Assembly: GCA_910584995.1 (NCBI GenBank)
Contig: CAJUDW010000001.1
Coordinates: forward strand, 124,001 to 188,000
Direction: 5' to 3'
Source: an uncultured Oscillibacter sp.
Lineage (GTDB): Bacteria; Bacillota; Clostridia; Oscillospirales; Oscillospiraceae
DNA: 64,000 nucleotides
Part shown: positions 14,980-23,637 of the stretch, in pieces
Numbering within the stretch: position 1 is the stretch's first letter
Layout of the letters: each line of letters starts with the position of its first letter
Notes under the pieces: model-generated
Database searches by the model: none
What the model was told of the DNA's origin: nothing
The model's input: only the letters and a program-made list of their open reading frames with translations
Translations under genes and position numbers: made by a program

Positions 14980-17841
14980 ATGGGTATCGGTACTTTTGGC
15001 TCCTTCACCCAGTCCCGGCTGGCAATTTACGCCGCCCAGGCGGCGATCACGGTGGCGGGCAACAACGTGGCCAATATCAACACACTTGGCTATACCCGGC
15101 AGAAGCTGGATCAAAGCAGCATGTATATCGGCGGCACAGACCGCTACTATTCCTCCAGCAACCTCCGCATCGGCGGCGGCGTTTTGTGTGACGGCGTTTC
15201 CCAGATCCGGGACAAATATCTGGACATCCGTTACCGCAACGAGATGGCCAGCGTAGGCGGCAAGGACACCTGGCTTGCCGGCCTGGACGGCATCGCCGCC
15301 ATCCTGGATGAGGTGGGCGACGGCAAAATTACCGCCGGTGAGGATTTCGGCGTGATTTCCGCCGAACTGGACGAACTCTACAAGGCCATCAGCGGCCTGA
15401 CTGACCAGACCAGCCAGGAAACATATGATAAGCAGGTGAATTCCGCCTGCACGAACCTGGCCGCAACGCTCAGATCCTATGCCAGCCGGCTGGAGAAGTA
15501 TTACAACGAGACCATGAGCCAATTCAAGCAGGATCTCCAGACGGTGAACGGCCTCCTGACAGACATCCGGAACCTGAACGAGAGTATCCGCACCGCGGAT
15601 CTCTACGGCGACAAGGCCCTGGAAATGCGGGACGAGCGGAATGTCAAGCTGGATAAGCTGTCCGAATACATGAAAATCAACGTCACTTATACCGTTGAGA
15701 ACATCGGCCCCGGCCAGAGCATCGAAAAGATGATCCTCAAGCTTGGCGACGCCAACCCGGACCCTTCCGTCACCAGCGATGAAACTGTGCTGATTGACGG
15801 CATTTACGGATCCCAGATCTCCATCATCCAGAACCCGGTTCTGAATCCGGAGCATGACGTTACCAAGGAAGAGTTCGTGTATACGGATTTGCAGGGCCGG
15901 AAGGCATACACCGACAAGCTGACGGCAATCAAGGATAACGAAGCCATTGAGAAGCTGATTCAGAAAGAGGGCCTGACGGTTCCCGCCGGGTGCGACAGTG
16001 TGATTCTGGACGCCAAGGGCGAGCATATCCTGGGCTTTGCCGACAGCACGGATCCTGCTGTTAAGAACGGTGATTATGATGTCAACAACCCTCCCAAGTA
16101 TCTGAAGCCTGACGAGACCCCCACCAATGACATCAACGAGGCCCTGATGGAGGATAACCCCAATCTGAATCTCTCCATCTCCGACCTGCGGGATGCCAAG
16201 AACCACCTCTTGGTCTACACCAGCAAGGAGGCGCCGGAGGTTATCTCCCGGAAGGAGTTCGAGGCCGCCTATGTGGCCAACGGCAACAAATACTCCTCCA
16301 TGACGGACGGCAAAGACGGTATTTCCACCGTTGTGACCACCTATTGGCGCACCAGCCAGACCGTTTCCCTGAAGCCGAAGTATGTGGAAGACCCAAATGA
16401 GGACGACGGCATCGCGAAAGACCCCGACGGCAATCCCGTTGTGGACTACTATTTCTTCGAGTTGGACGGCAAGGAGATTAAAATCGACTCCCGCACCGTG
16501 AAGGATGCCGACGGCAACGATGTGACGGAATACTTCTACGAGGATCCGGAAGGCCTGGAAGTGATCGTCTCCGATCTCAACTACGCCAGCCACAAGGCCC
16601 CCGTCTATACCTACCACAAGCAGGTACACACCCAGACGCCTTCCCAGAAGGTGGATCTGGACGACAACGACTTGACGGGCCGTATCCAGTCCTACCGGGA
16701 ACTGCTGACCGAAAAAGGCGAGTACACCTCCAAGAGCATGATCAACGGCATGGGCGAAGACGGCAATCCCCTCTCCGCCGCCGACCTTCTCAGCTGCGAC
16801 GAAAACGCCGGAACCAAACGGGGCATCCCCTATTATATGAACACCCTGGATCTGCTGGCAAACCGCATTGCCTACGCCTTCAACAATGCTAACCAGGGCT
16901 ACCGCACCGACCCCGACGGGAATCTGGTCACTATGACCTGGGACGCCAAGGCCAATGAGAACCAGGGCGGCTTGGTGGGCGTCCCCACACAGATTGAGTA
17001 TACGGACGGCGCCGCCACAAAAACCTTTACCTTCAGCACGAAAAACATGCTGGACAACACCACCTGGAATATGGATCCCAACACCGGCGGTATTCCTCAG
17101 GGCGTGCAGGACGCCATCAAGGCGGAACTGGCCAAAGATCCTAATTATGAATTCGCCCCCGACGGCAAGCTGACCAGCGATGATGTGAAGGCCTACCTCT
17201 CTTTAGAGCATACCGTGTATGAACTGGATAAGGACGGAAATCAGGTCTTGGATCAAAACAGAGATCCGATCCCCATCCTGGACGAGGACGGGAATGAGGT
17301 CAAGACCTCCAACGCCTTTTTTGTGGGTGCGCCCATGTTCAGCAACCACGGCAGTTCCAACGACACCACTGGCATCACCGCCGGGAACATCTCCGTTTCC
17401 GCTAAGTGGCAGAGCGGCGCCATTCTGGTGGGTTCCTTTATCTGCCCCCCCGGCGACTATCAGCCAGCCTCCACCGACAGCGACAACCTGATCAAAAACA
17501 TGACCAGCCTCTTCTATCAAGATCAGAAGTTCTATCCCGACACCCTGAAGGACGACGCCGCCCACGAGGTTATGTTCAACGGCACCTTCCGGGAGTTCTG
17601 GATTAACATCGGCACCGTCATGGGCAACGACCAGAGCGTCACCAACAGCGCCTTGGATAACCACTACGCAACCTCCATTGAAATCGACACCAGCCGGGAC
17701 TCCGTATCCGCGGTGGATTTCAACGACGAAGCTTCCAACCTGTTTATGTATTCCAAGGCATACAATGCCGCCTGCCGCGTCATGACCACGCTGGATACCA
17801 TCCTGGATAAGCTGATCAACGGCACCGGCATGACCACCTGA
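14980..17841 (+). CDS. flgK: Flagellar hook-associated protein 1 FlgK (enlarged)
   Basis: The 953-residue product has the FlgK N-terminus (SRLAIYAAQAAITVAGNNVA, NINTLGYTRQ) and C-terminal helices (FNDEASNLFMYSKAYNAACR, MTTLDTILDKLING) that form the D0/D1 rod. It is the first junction protein between hook and filament. Most FlgK proteins have 450-650 residues. Here the central outward-facing region is enlarged by some 300-400 residues with many Asp-Gly-Asn turns (KDPDGNPV, KDADGNDV, DEDGNEV). ATG 14980 is preferred over an upstream TTG (14968), which abuts the AAGGAG and cannot use it. Confidence 0.94.
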   Translation: MGIGTFGSFTQSRLAIYAAQAAITVAGNNVANINTLGYTRQKLDQSSMYIGGTDRYYSSSNLRIGGGVLCDGVSQIRDKYLDIRYRNEMASVGGKDTWLAGLDGIAAILDEVGDGKITAGEDFGVISAELDELYKAISGLTDQTSQETYDKQVNSACTNLAATLRSYASRLEKYYNETMSQFKQDLQTVNGLLTDIRNLNESIRTADLYGDKALEMRDERNVKLDKLSEYMKINVTYTVENIGPGQSIEKMILKLGDANPDPSVTSDETVLIDGIYGSQISIIQNPVLNPEHDVTKEEFVYTDLQGRKAYTDKLTAIKDNEAIEKLIQKEGLTVPAGCDSVILDAKGEHILGFADSTDPAVKNGDYDVNNPPKYLKPDETPTNDINEALMEDNPNLNLSISDLRDAKNHLLVYTSKEAPEVISRKEFEAAYVANGNKYSSMTDGKDGISTVVTTYWRTSQTVSLKPKYVEDPNEDDGIAKDPDGNPVVDYYFFELDGKEIKIDSRTVKDADGNDVTEYFYEDPEGLEVIVSDLNYASHKAPVYTYHKQVHTQTPSQKVDLDDNDLTGRIQSYRELLTEKGEYTSKSMINGMGEDGNPLSAADLLSCDENAGTKRGIPYYMNTLDLLANRIAYAFNNANQGYRTDPDGNLVTMTWDAKANENQGGLVGVPTQIEYTDGAATKTFTFSTKNMLDNTTWNMDPNTGGIPQGVQDAIKAELAKDPNYEFAPDGKLTSDDVKAYLSLEHTVYELDKDGNQVLDQNRDPIPILDEDGNEVKTSNAFFVGAPMFSNHGSSNDTTGITAGNISVSAKWQSGAILVGSFICPPGDYQPASTDSDNLIKNMTSLFYQDQKFYPDTLKDDAAHEVMFNGTFREFWINIGTVMGNDQSVTNSALDNHYATSIEIDTSRDSVSAVDFNDEASNLFMYSKAYNAACRVMTTLDTILDKLINGTGMTT

Positions 17842-17863
17842 TATTAAGGAGGGAACGTAAGCG

Positions 17864-19312
17864 ATGATTACCCGCACCACAACGGTAGGCACCATGAAAA
17901 CCTACCGCTACAATATGAAGAAGTCCGCCTACTACATGAACAAGTCCATGAATCAGATCCAGACCCGGCGGTACTTCAACTCCTTCGCCGAGGATCCTGC
18001 CGGAGCCGCCAAAAGCTTTCAGCTTCGGAGCGCGTTCCTCCGTACCAGCAGCCAGTATGACCTGAATGAGTCTGTCATCCACAAGTATGACGTGGCCTAT
18101 GGCGCCCTGGACTCCGTGGATAAGGCCCTGGATACCGAGGGCGGCAACAGCGCCTTCTTTGAGCAGCTGCGCTCCCTGAACGACGCCGACGCCTCCGCCC
18201 GGAACGCCCTGGGGCAGTCCTGCAAGGCCCTGGCCCGGAGTGTTGTGCAGGACATGAACGGCCGGTACGGCGACAACTTCGTCTTTTCCGGCGCAGACGG
18301 CCTGCGGGTCCCCTTCACCTGGGACGCGAAGGTCAATCCGGACTATGACCCGGAATTTGATCCCACTGATAAGACCCTGGAGGAGAACTGCCGGTTTTTG
18401 AAAAGTGTGGAAGATCCCCCCGGATCCGGCACATTTGTGGAAACATTTACGGATGATCCGGCGGATCCTGATCTGGTCAAGATCCCGGAAGAAAACCCCA
18501 ACTATGACTCCTACTATGAGGTGGATCCTGACGACCCCGAGTATGATGAGAGCAAAGCTCTGAAATATATTAAGCGGGATGCCAACGGCGAGATTTCCGG
18601 CTACACGGATGATACCACCGATCCGGATATCGGTATGGTTCCCAAAGCAAACCCCAACTATCAGGAAGACAATATCAAACAGTATCCTTATTTAAAGGAG
18701 AGCGGCAAGGGCGCCATCAGCAAGACAGACGCCGCCCAGGTGCTCTACTACCGCGGCGTGCGGGTGGATACCGCGGACACGACCAAGCTGGACTATTTCT
18801 CTAATTCGGAGAAAAAGTACGTGGATCTGGGCCTGGGCTACGATATGATGGACGGCAAGGTGGAGTCCTCCACCGTCTTTAACCAGTCCCTCCAGGGCGT
18901 AGACTATCTTGGCGGCTACGGCACGGATAAGGACGGCGATCCCAAGAACGTGGTCTCTATCATGAACAGGATGGGTGAAATCCTGCAGAACTGCGACCCT
19001 AACAACGGCAGCTGGGCCAACGACGCGGAGAAAGAGGAATTCTACCGCCTGTGCGACAAGTTTGAGGCCGCCTCTGCCCGGGTAAAGGAAAAATTTACCG
19101 AACTCAGCACCCAGGCCACCTTCCTGGACAACAACCAGGAACAGCTGACCACCACCGCCAAATCCCTCAACGAGCAGATTGAGGCCTTGGACTACGCCGA
19201 CGACGCGGAGTCCATCTCCGAATTTATCTGGGCCAAATACTGCTATGACACCTCCCTGAAAGTGGGCAACAGCGTTTTGGGCCAGAGCCTGATGGACTAT
19301 CTGGATCTGTAA
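17864..19312 (+). CDS. flgL: Flagellar hook-associated protein 3 FlgL (enlarged)
   Basis: The 482-residue protein has a flagellin-like N-terminus (YNMKKSAYYMNKSMNQIQT, FNSFAEDPAGAAKSFQLRSAF) and C-terminal helices (NEQIEALDYADDAESISEFI). It is the second hook-filament junction protein. FlgL is normally about 300 residues; an insert at about residues 150-290 is very rich in Asp, Glu and Pro (DPTDK, DPDDPEYDES, DDTTDPDIG). Start ATG 17864 follows AAGGAGGG. It belongs to the flgM-flgK operon. Confidence 0.93.
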   Translation: MITRTTTVGTMKTYRYNMKKSAYYMNKSMNQIQTRRYFNSFAEDPAGAAKSFQLRSAFLRTSSQYDLNESVIHKYDVAYGALDSVDKALDTEGGNSAFFEQLRSLNDADASARNALGQSCKALARSVVQDMNGRYGDNFVFSGADGLRVPFTWDAKVNPDYDPEFDPTDKTLEENCRFLKSVEDPPGSGTFVETFTDDPADPDLVKIPEENPNYDSYYEVDPDDPEYDESKALKYIKRDANGEISGYTDDTTDPDIGMVPKANPNYQEDNIKQYPYLKESGKGAISKTDAAQVLYYRGVRVDTADTTKLDYFSNSEKKYVDLGLGYDMMDGKVESSTVFNQSLQGVDYLGGYGTDKDGDPKNVVSIMNRMGEILQNCDPNNGSWANDAEKEEFYRLCDKFEAASARVKEKFTELSTQATFLDNNQEQLTTTAKSLNEQIEALDYADDAESISEFIWAKYCYDTSLKVGNSVLGQSLMDYLDL

Positions 19313-19354
19313 TCCAAGACGAAAATCCGTATAGAAAGGAGTTTAGCTTATCCT

Positions 19355-19963
19355 ATGAGCCAATTGATTGAGATCAAAAGCGTCCCCATTGAAATCGAGA
19401 TGAAGATGTCCCACGCCCGGCTGGAGTACACCCAGGGGTCTGTGGATCTGGAGATTTCCCGCAATAAGGGCGGTCTGAGTATCAAGAGCCGGCCTATCCG
19501 CCTGAATGTGGATACCTTTGAAATGCGAAACTCCATTCTTCCCTCCCCGGCCACGTCTATTGAACAGGCGGCCGAAAAGGGTCATCAGGCCGCCTATCAG
19601 GCAACGGCCACCTACGCCCAGCAGGGGGAACTCCTGCTGAAGGCGAAGATCGGAGAAAACGTTATGGCGCAATATGAGGCCAAAGCCCTGAGCCCCCACA
19701 TGGACAGCCAGCCGGGACTAACGTTCATCCCCACCGTCGGGCCGGATATCAGCTGGGATCCCGGTGAGTTGAACATCCGCTTTGAGATGGATAAACTGAA
19801 TTTCGACTGGCGGGTCAACCAGACCCAGCTGGAGTTCGTTCCCGGCGATATCGAAATCACCGTGAAACAGCAGCCTGATGTAATCATCAAGTATATCGGC
19901 GGCCCGCTTTACGTTCCGCCTTCCTCCGACCCCAACTATGAGCCGGTGGACGTACAGGCATAG
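19355..19963 (+). CDS. DUF6470 (YviE-like) flagellar-operon protein
   Basis: The 202-residue protein begins LIEIKSVPIEIEMKMSHARLEY and has repeated short beta-rich stretches (SVDLEISRNKGGLSIKSRP, LNIRFEMDKLNFDW). It matches the YviE/DUF6470 type found between flgL and fliW in Bacillus and clostridia. Its function is not established; the fixed position suggests a role in late filament assembly or flagellin control. GAAAGGAG lies before the ATG, and the fliW start follows within 10 bases. Confidence 0.85.
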   Translation: MSQLIEIKSVPIEIEMKMSHARLEYTQGSVDLEISRNKGGLSIKSRPIRLNVDTFEMRNSILPSPATSIEQAAEKGHQAAYQATATYAQQGELLLKAKIGENVMAQYEAKALSPHMDSQPGLTFIPTVGPDISWDPGELNIRFEMDKLNFDWRVNQTQLEFVPGDIEITVKQQPDVIIKYIGGPLYVPPSSDPNYEPVDVQA

Positions 19964-19971
19964 GAGGTTCC

Positions 19972-20430
19972 ATGTTAAAGATCCAGAGTAAATACTTTGG
20001 GGAAATTGATTATGAGCCGGAGGATATCATCACCTTTCCGGCAGGGCTCTTTGGTTTCGAGGAGGAGCACGAGTTCCTCCTGCTGCCCTTCGAGGGCAGC
20101 AACGGCGGTATGCTCTGTCTGCAAAGCATCACCACACCGGCGCTGTCCTTTGTGGTGCTGGATCCTTTCGTCCTCTGCCCCAGCTACGCGCCGTCCCTGC
20201 AAAAGGCGGAGTTAAACCTCTTCGGCGTGGAGGACGTACAGGAACTGGCTTTCTATGTGCTATGCGCGGTGAAAAATCCCGCCTCTGCCAGCACAGTCAA
20301 TTTGAAATGCCCGTTGGTGATTCACCCCGAAAAACGGGAGGCCCGCCAGATTATTATGGAGATGGACGCTTATGATATGCGCCATCCTCTGGCTGAATTT
20401 GGCCCGGGGGAGGAGGCCGCGTCTTGCTGA
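19972..20430 (+). CDS. fliW: Flagellar assembly factor FliW
   Basis: The 152-residue product has the FliW pattern: FGEIDYEPEDIITFPAGLFGFEE, FLLLPFE..., and the later LKCPLVIHPEKREARQIIMEM. FliW binds flagellin and CsrA. Once flagellin is exported, free FliW captures CsrA and lifts its block on flagellin mRNA. TAGGAGG precedes ATG 19972, and the stop overlaps csrA. Confidence 0.95.
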   Translation: MLKIQSKYFGEIDYEPEDIITFPAGLFGFEEEHEFLLLPFEGSNGGMLCLQSITTPALSFVVLDPFVLCPSYAPSLQKAELNLFGVEDVQELAFYVLCAVKNPASASTVNLKCPLVIHPEKREARQIIMEMDAYDMRHPLAEFGPGEEAASC

Positions 20431-20684
20431 TTTTACAGCGTAAGCCCGGCGAATCCCTGGTCATCGGGGGAGATATATCCATCACCGTGGTCTCCGTGGA
20501 GGGGGGCCGCGTTCGGCTGGCCATCTCCGCGCCCCAGGATGTCCCCATCCTGCGCAGCGAGTTGGTGGCTGCTACTGCCGCCAATAAGGATTCTGCGGTG
20601 GAGGAAACCACCCCGATGGAATTGTTGGGTCTGCTCGGCGGCAAGCCGGAGCATCCCGCGGCCCCGTCGGAGAATAAACCGTGA
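20424..20684 (+). CDS. csrA: Carbon storage / translation regulator CsrA
   Basis: The 86-residue protein contains the whole CsrA fold: MLILQRKPGESLVIGGDISI, VVSVEGGRVRLAISAPQDV, PILRSEL. CsrA dimers bind GGA loops in mRNA leaders, typically that of flagellin (hag), and block translation. The start is TTG, inside the fliW end, behind GGGGGAGGAGG. A tail of about 30 residues (EETTPMELLGLLGGKPEHP) extends past the usual end of about 60-75 residues and is probably disordered. Confidence 0.95.
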   Translation: MLILQRKPGESLVIGGDISITVVSVEGGRVRLAISAPQDVPILRSELVAATAANKDSAVEETTPMELLGLLGGKPEHPAAPSENKP

Positions 20685-20702
20685 AGAAGGAGCGTGTAAG
20701 AA

Positions 20703-20876
20703 ATGATGGAAGCCATTGCCAGTGCGGCAATGAACATGCAGGCCGCCCAGTTGTCCGTTAACTACTCAATGGCAATTGAGCGGAAAGTCATGGATACCCA
20801 GGAAATGGCAGCGCAGGAGTTGCTGCAAATGCTGCCGGACATTCCCCGGGGACAGTTTATTGATACCTATGCCTGA
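20703..20876 (+). CDS. Small YjfB-like putative motility protein
   Basis: The 57-residue peptide begins MMEAIASAAMNMQAAQLSV, continues NYSMAIERKVMDTQEMAAQ and ends with LLQMLPDIPRGQFIDTYA. The Met/Ala/Gln-rich helix and its size match the YjfB (putative motility protein) family seen near flagellar genes and under FliA control in Bacillus. Function is unknown. AAGGAG lies 12-15 bases before the ATG. It is the last gene of the late operon, right before a terminator. Confidence 0.8.
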   Translation: MMEAIASAAMNMQAAQLSVNYSMAIERKVMDTQEMAAQELLQMLPDIPRGQFIDTYA

Positions 20877-20913
20877 GCGGTACCCCTCCGCTTATGGCTG
20901 CTTCCCCCTCAGG

Positions 20914-20946
20914 AGCGGCATGGCGAAAGCCATGCCGCTTTCTTTT
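20914..20946 (+). terminator. Terminator of the late flagellar operon
   Basis: AGCGGCATGGC (20914-20924) and GCCATGCCGCT (20929-20939) form a perfect 11-bp stem with a GAAA tetraloop, followed by TTCTTTT. Confidence 0.93.
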
Positions 20947-21047
20947 GCGCCCATGGAAAAAATGATATGATTTTTATGGGCAGATGGTATTAAAACACCC
21001 TCCCATCGGGAAATACTGGAAGGAGGATTTAGAGCGGGAGGATGACT

Positions 21048-22436
21048 ATGACATTTTCGCAGATTTGCTCCGCCTCGCCCGCGGTGCAGGAATCCCTCCG
21101 GCAGCACATTGAGGAGTGCGCCCAGCGGGGGAAAAGTTTTGAATTCCCGGACTGCCAGATGCCTGCCGGGTGCGTGCCCGCCAGGGCGGCCCTGGGCTTT
21201 GCCCGGCAGGGGGATCGGTACTTGCTGTATTGGCGTCCGTCGGTCTCCTGCCGGGGGAACAGCCGGGTTTTGGAACTGCTGTTCAGCCGCAATGTCTGGC
21301 GGTTTGAAAGCTTCGAGGCCATGACCGCCCGCCTTCAATCCCTCCGCCGGGAGGTGGAGGCTGCGGAGGGCCGTCCCCAACCCCGGCGGCCTGCGGAAAA
21401 GGCAGCCCTCTGGCCGTCCCTGTACCGCCGTCTGGAAGCTGAACTGGGGAAGGAGGTACTGGGCCAGGAGCAGGCCGTGGAAGCCGCCGCTTTCCGCTTA
21501 TACAGCCATGTGGGGAAACAGGCTCCCGCCCGGCCCCTGTCCCTGATTTTCTACGGCCCCACCGGCGTAGGGAAATCCCAATTAGGCAAAGCCCTAGCCC
21601 CGGCCCTTAGCCTCTGCTGCGGCCGGAAGTACCGCCCTGTTTGGACGGAACTGAACACCTTCACCCAGCCCCATGCCGTCCACCGCCTCACCGGCGCGCC
21701 GCCGGGATACGTGGGCTATGAGGATGCCCCCATTTTTGAAGCGGTGCGGGACGACCCCTATACCGTCTTTATGTTTGACGAGTTGGAAAAGGCCCACCCG
21801 GAGGTTTTAAAGGTTTTCATGTCCATCCTGGATGAGGGCCGCTGCACCGCCCACCGGGCGGACGATGCCGGGGAACGGGAACTGGATTTCCGCCGGTGCG
21901 TATTTGTCTTCACCACCAACGCTGACCTCTCCGCCGGGCCCCGCCGCCTTGGCTTTTCCGGTGGGGAAGCCCGGGAACGGCTCCGGCGGGACAGGGGAAA
22001 AGCCGCCTCGCCAACAGAGTTGGCAAAGCGGCTTTTTGAAGAAACTGAGTCGGCCCGCAGGGCCATGATCAGCCAGGGCGTCCTGGCGGAGATTGCGGGG
22101 AGGTTCGGCGGTATTATCGGGTTCCATCCCCTGGACGAAGCGGCAAAGCTGGCCATCACTGTCAAGCAGATCCAGTCCCTGGGCCGGGAATACGGCCTGG
22201 AAATCGCCCAGATAGACAGCGATACCGTCCAGGCCCTGACGCCGGGGCAGGAGGCACTGTCCGCCCGTTCCGCCGTCAGCGTGCTGGAAGGCACACTGAC
22301 GCCCCTCCTTGCAGCGGCAATGGCCGGAGAGTCATCCTTCCGCCTCTCCGGCCTGCCGGGGAATTTACGTCTGATGCCGCTTTACGGCAGGACATCCAAT
22401 TCCTCCACCGTGTTGGTATCCGGGTGCAGCAGATAA
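21048..22436 (+). CDS. Single-ring ClpA/ClpB-like AAA+ ATPase
   Basis: The 462-residue protein has a unique N-terminal part (about 1-125, with several Cys) and one Clp-type AAA+ module: VLGQEQAV, Walker A GPTGVGKS (about 169-176), the substrate-loop-like GAPPGYVGYE, Walker B FMFDELEKA (about 240), sensor-1 FTTNAD and a ClpB D2-small-like end. It resembles the second ring of ClpB/ClpC but lacks the first ring. No IGF/IGL ClpP-binding loop was recognised, so it may be a disaggregase or remodeller. Its last 55 bases overlap the convergent membrane-protein gene. The substrate is unknown. Confidence 0.8.
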   Translation: MTFSQICSASPAVQESLRQHIEECAQRGKSFEFPDCQMPAGCVPARAALGFARQGDRYLLYWRPSVSCRGNSRVLELLFSRNVWRFESFEAMTARLQSLRREVEAAEGRPQPRRPAEKAALWPSLYRRLEAELGKEVLGQEQAVEAAAFRLYSHVGKQAPARPLSLIFYGPTGVGKSQLGKALAPALSLCCGRKYRPVWTELNTFTQPHAVHRLTGAPPGYVGYEDAPIFEAVRDDPYTVFMFDELEKAHPEVLKVFMSILDEGRCTAHRADDAGERELDFRRCVFVFTTNADLSAGPRRLGFSGGEARERLRRDRGKAASPTELAKRLFEETESARRAMISQGVLAEIAGRFGGIIGFHPLDEAAKLAITVKQIQSLGREYGLEIAQIDSDTVQALTPGQEALSARSAVSVLEGTLTPLLAAAMAGESSFRLSGLPGNLRLMPLYGRTSNSSTVLVSGCSR

Positions 22437-23593
22437 ATGTGCTGTCCGTCGGACGACATGAAGTACTGTCCGGCCACCACGTTGGTTCCGGTAGCATTGT
22501 TGTCGTACACGTTGAGGTGCATACAGGGGATGTTGTCGATCATCACCGCGCCGTCCATGGCGTAGATGGTGTAATCCTCCATGGAACTGCCGGAAAGGCC
22601 CAGATCCGCCGGATCCAGGGAATTCACGAAGTCCATGGCCTCCATCAGGGTCATAGATGCGGCGGCGTTGGCGGTGGGAGGCGGCGGGGGATCCTTTACC
22701 CGGCCCTCAGGCGTATCCACCGTGACAAAGCAGTTGGTGTCTGTCCACTCCAACTGGATGGTCATGGCTTTCCCTGCATCTGCCTCATCCACGGCATTCC
22801 GGGCCAGCGTAACAACCCCGCGGTGAGTGGTCATGATGGGGTACTCCTCTTCCTTCAGGCGGACCAGGGTATCATCCACGAAGGCGAAACCCGCATCCGA
22901 AGTGGTCATGAAGGCCGCATAGCCCATAAGGAGCTCCCTGTAGTCGCCATAGCCCTCATAGCGGTACCGGACAGCGGTAATGGCCGGGGGTTCCTCCGCA
23001 GGCTCTTCTGCCTTCTTCTCTTCTTCGCCTTCGGCCTCCTCGCCCTCTTTATCCGCTTCGCCTTCTTCGCCGTCCTTCTCTTCCGGCTTGCCGTCCTCTT
23101 CCTTGTCTGCCTCCCCGTCCTCTTCCTGTTCCGGTGCCGGCGGTTCAGGGGGATCTTCCAGGTAAACCAGGACATTTGCATCCCAGACAGGCAGGGCCGG
23201 CACGGCGGTCTGGCCCATCTGATAGGTCACAGGGGCCGTGATGGGCTCCGGTTCCGGTTCCGGCTCCGGTTCTTTATCCTTGGAGAAAAACTTCGGTATG
23301 ATGACGAAATAGGCCAGCGCGGCCAAAAGGGCCAGGACGATAGGAATCAGCAGGATGATCATAATCTTCTTTTTCCCGCCGCCTTTGGCAGGTTCCTGAT
23401 CGGCCTCTTGAGCAAGCTTTTCCGCCTTTTCTTCCTGTTTCGCAATGCGGTTCTTGGCTTTTTTCTCCATTTTAGCGGCTTTCTTCTTGGCGTTTGCCGC
23501 CTTCTTTTCTGCTTTTTTCTTAGCGGCTGCCTCCTGTTTAGCAGCCTTTTTTTCCGCTTTCGCGGCCTTTTTTTCGGCTTTATCGCCTTTCAA
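22382..23593 (-). CDS. Lys-rich, membrane-anchored protein with extracytoplasmic domain, unknown
   Basis: The 403-residue protein has three parts. Residues 1-75 form a highly basic Ala/Lys/Glu helix (KAEKKAAKAEKKAAK-type repeats). One transmembrane helix, IMIILLIPIVLALLAALAYFV, spans about 76-96. An outside part begins with a Glu/Pro/Lys low-complexity stretch and is then folded (YRYEGYGDYRELLMGYAAFM, then TIYAMDGAVMIDNIPCMHLNVY and AGQYFMSSDGQHIYLLHPD). I recognise no family. The start is TTG behind AGGAG. It lies 44 bases after the FtsA-like gene on the same strand, so the two probably form one operon. Confidence 0.75.
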   Translation of the reverse strand: MKGDKAEKKAAKAEKKAAKQEAAAKKKAEKKAANAKKKAAKMEKKAKNRIAKQEEKAEKLAQEADQEPAKGGGKKKIMIILLIPIVLALLAALAYFVIIPKFFSKDKEPEPEPEPEPITAPVTYQMGQTAVPALPVWDANVLVYLEDPPEPPAPEQEEDGEADKEEDGKPEEKDGEEGEADKEGEEAEGEEEKKAEEPAEEPPAITAVRYRYEGYGDYRELLMGYAAFMTTSDAGFAFVDDTLVRLKEEEYPIMTTHRGVVTLARNAVDEADAGKAMTIQLEWTDTNCFVTVDTPEGRVKDPPPPPTANAAASMTLMEAMDFVNSLDPADLGLSGSSMEDYTIYAMDGAVMIDNIPCMHLNVYDNNATGTNVVAGQYFMSSDGQHIYLLHPDTNTVEELDVLP

Positions 23594-23637
23594 TATGATT
23601 CACGCTCCTATGCAGTCTCGGTCAGGCGTTCCCAGGG

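Noticed and set aside
14974..16629. 551-codon open frame opposite flgK
   Set aside because: Shadow frame; FlgK motifs are clear on the + strand and nothing supports a second gene.
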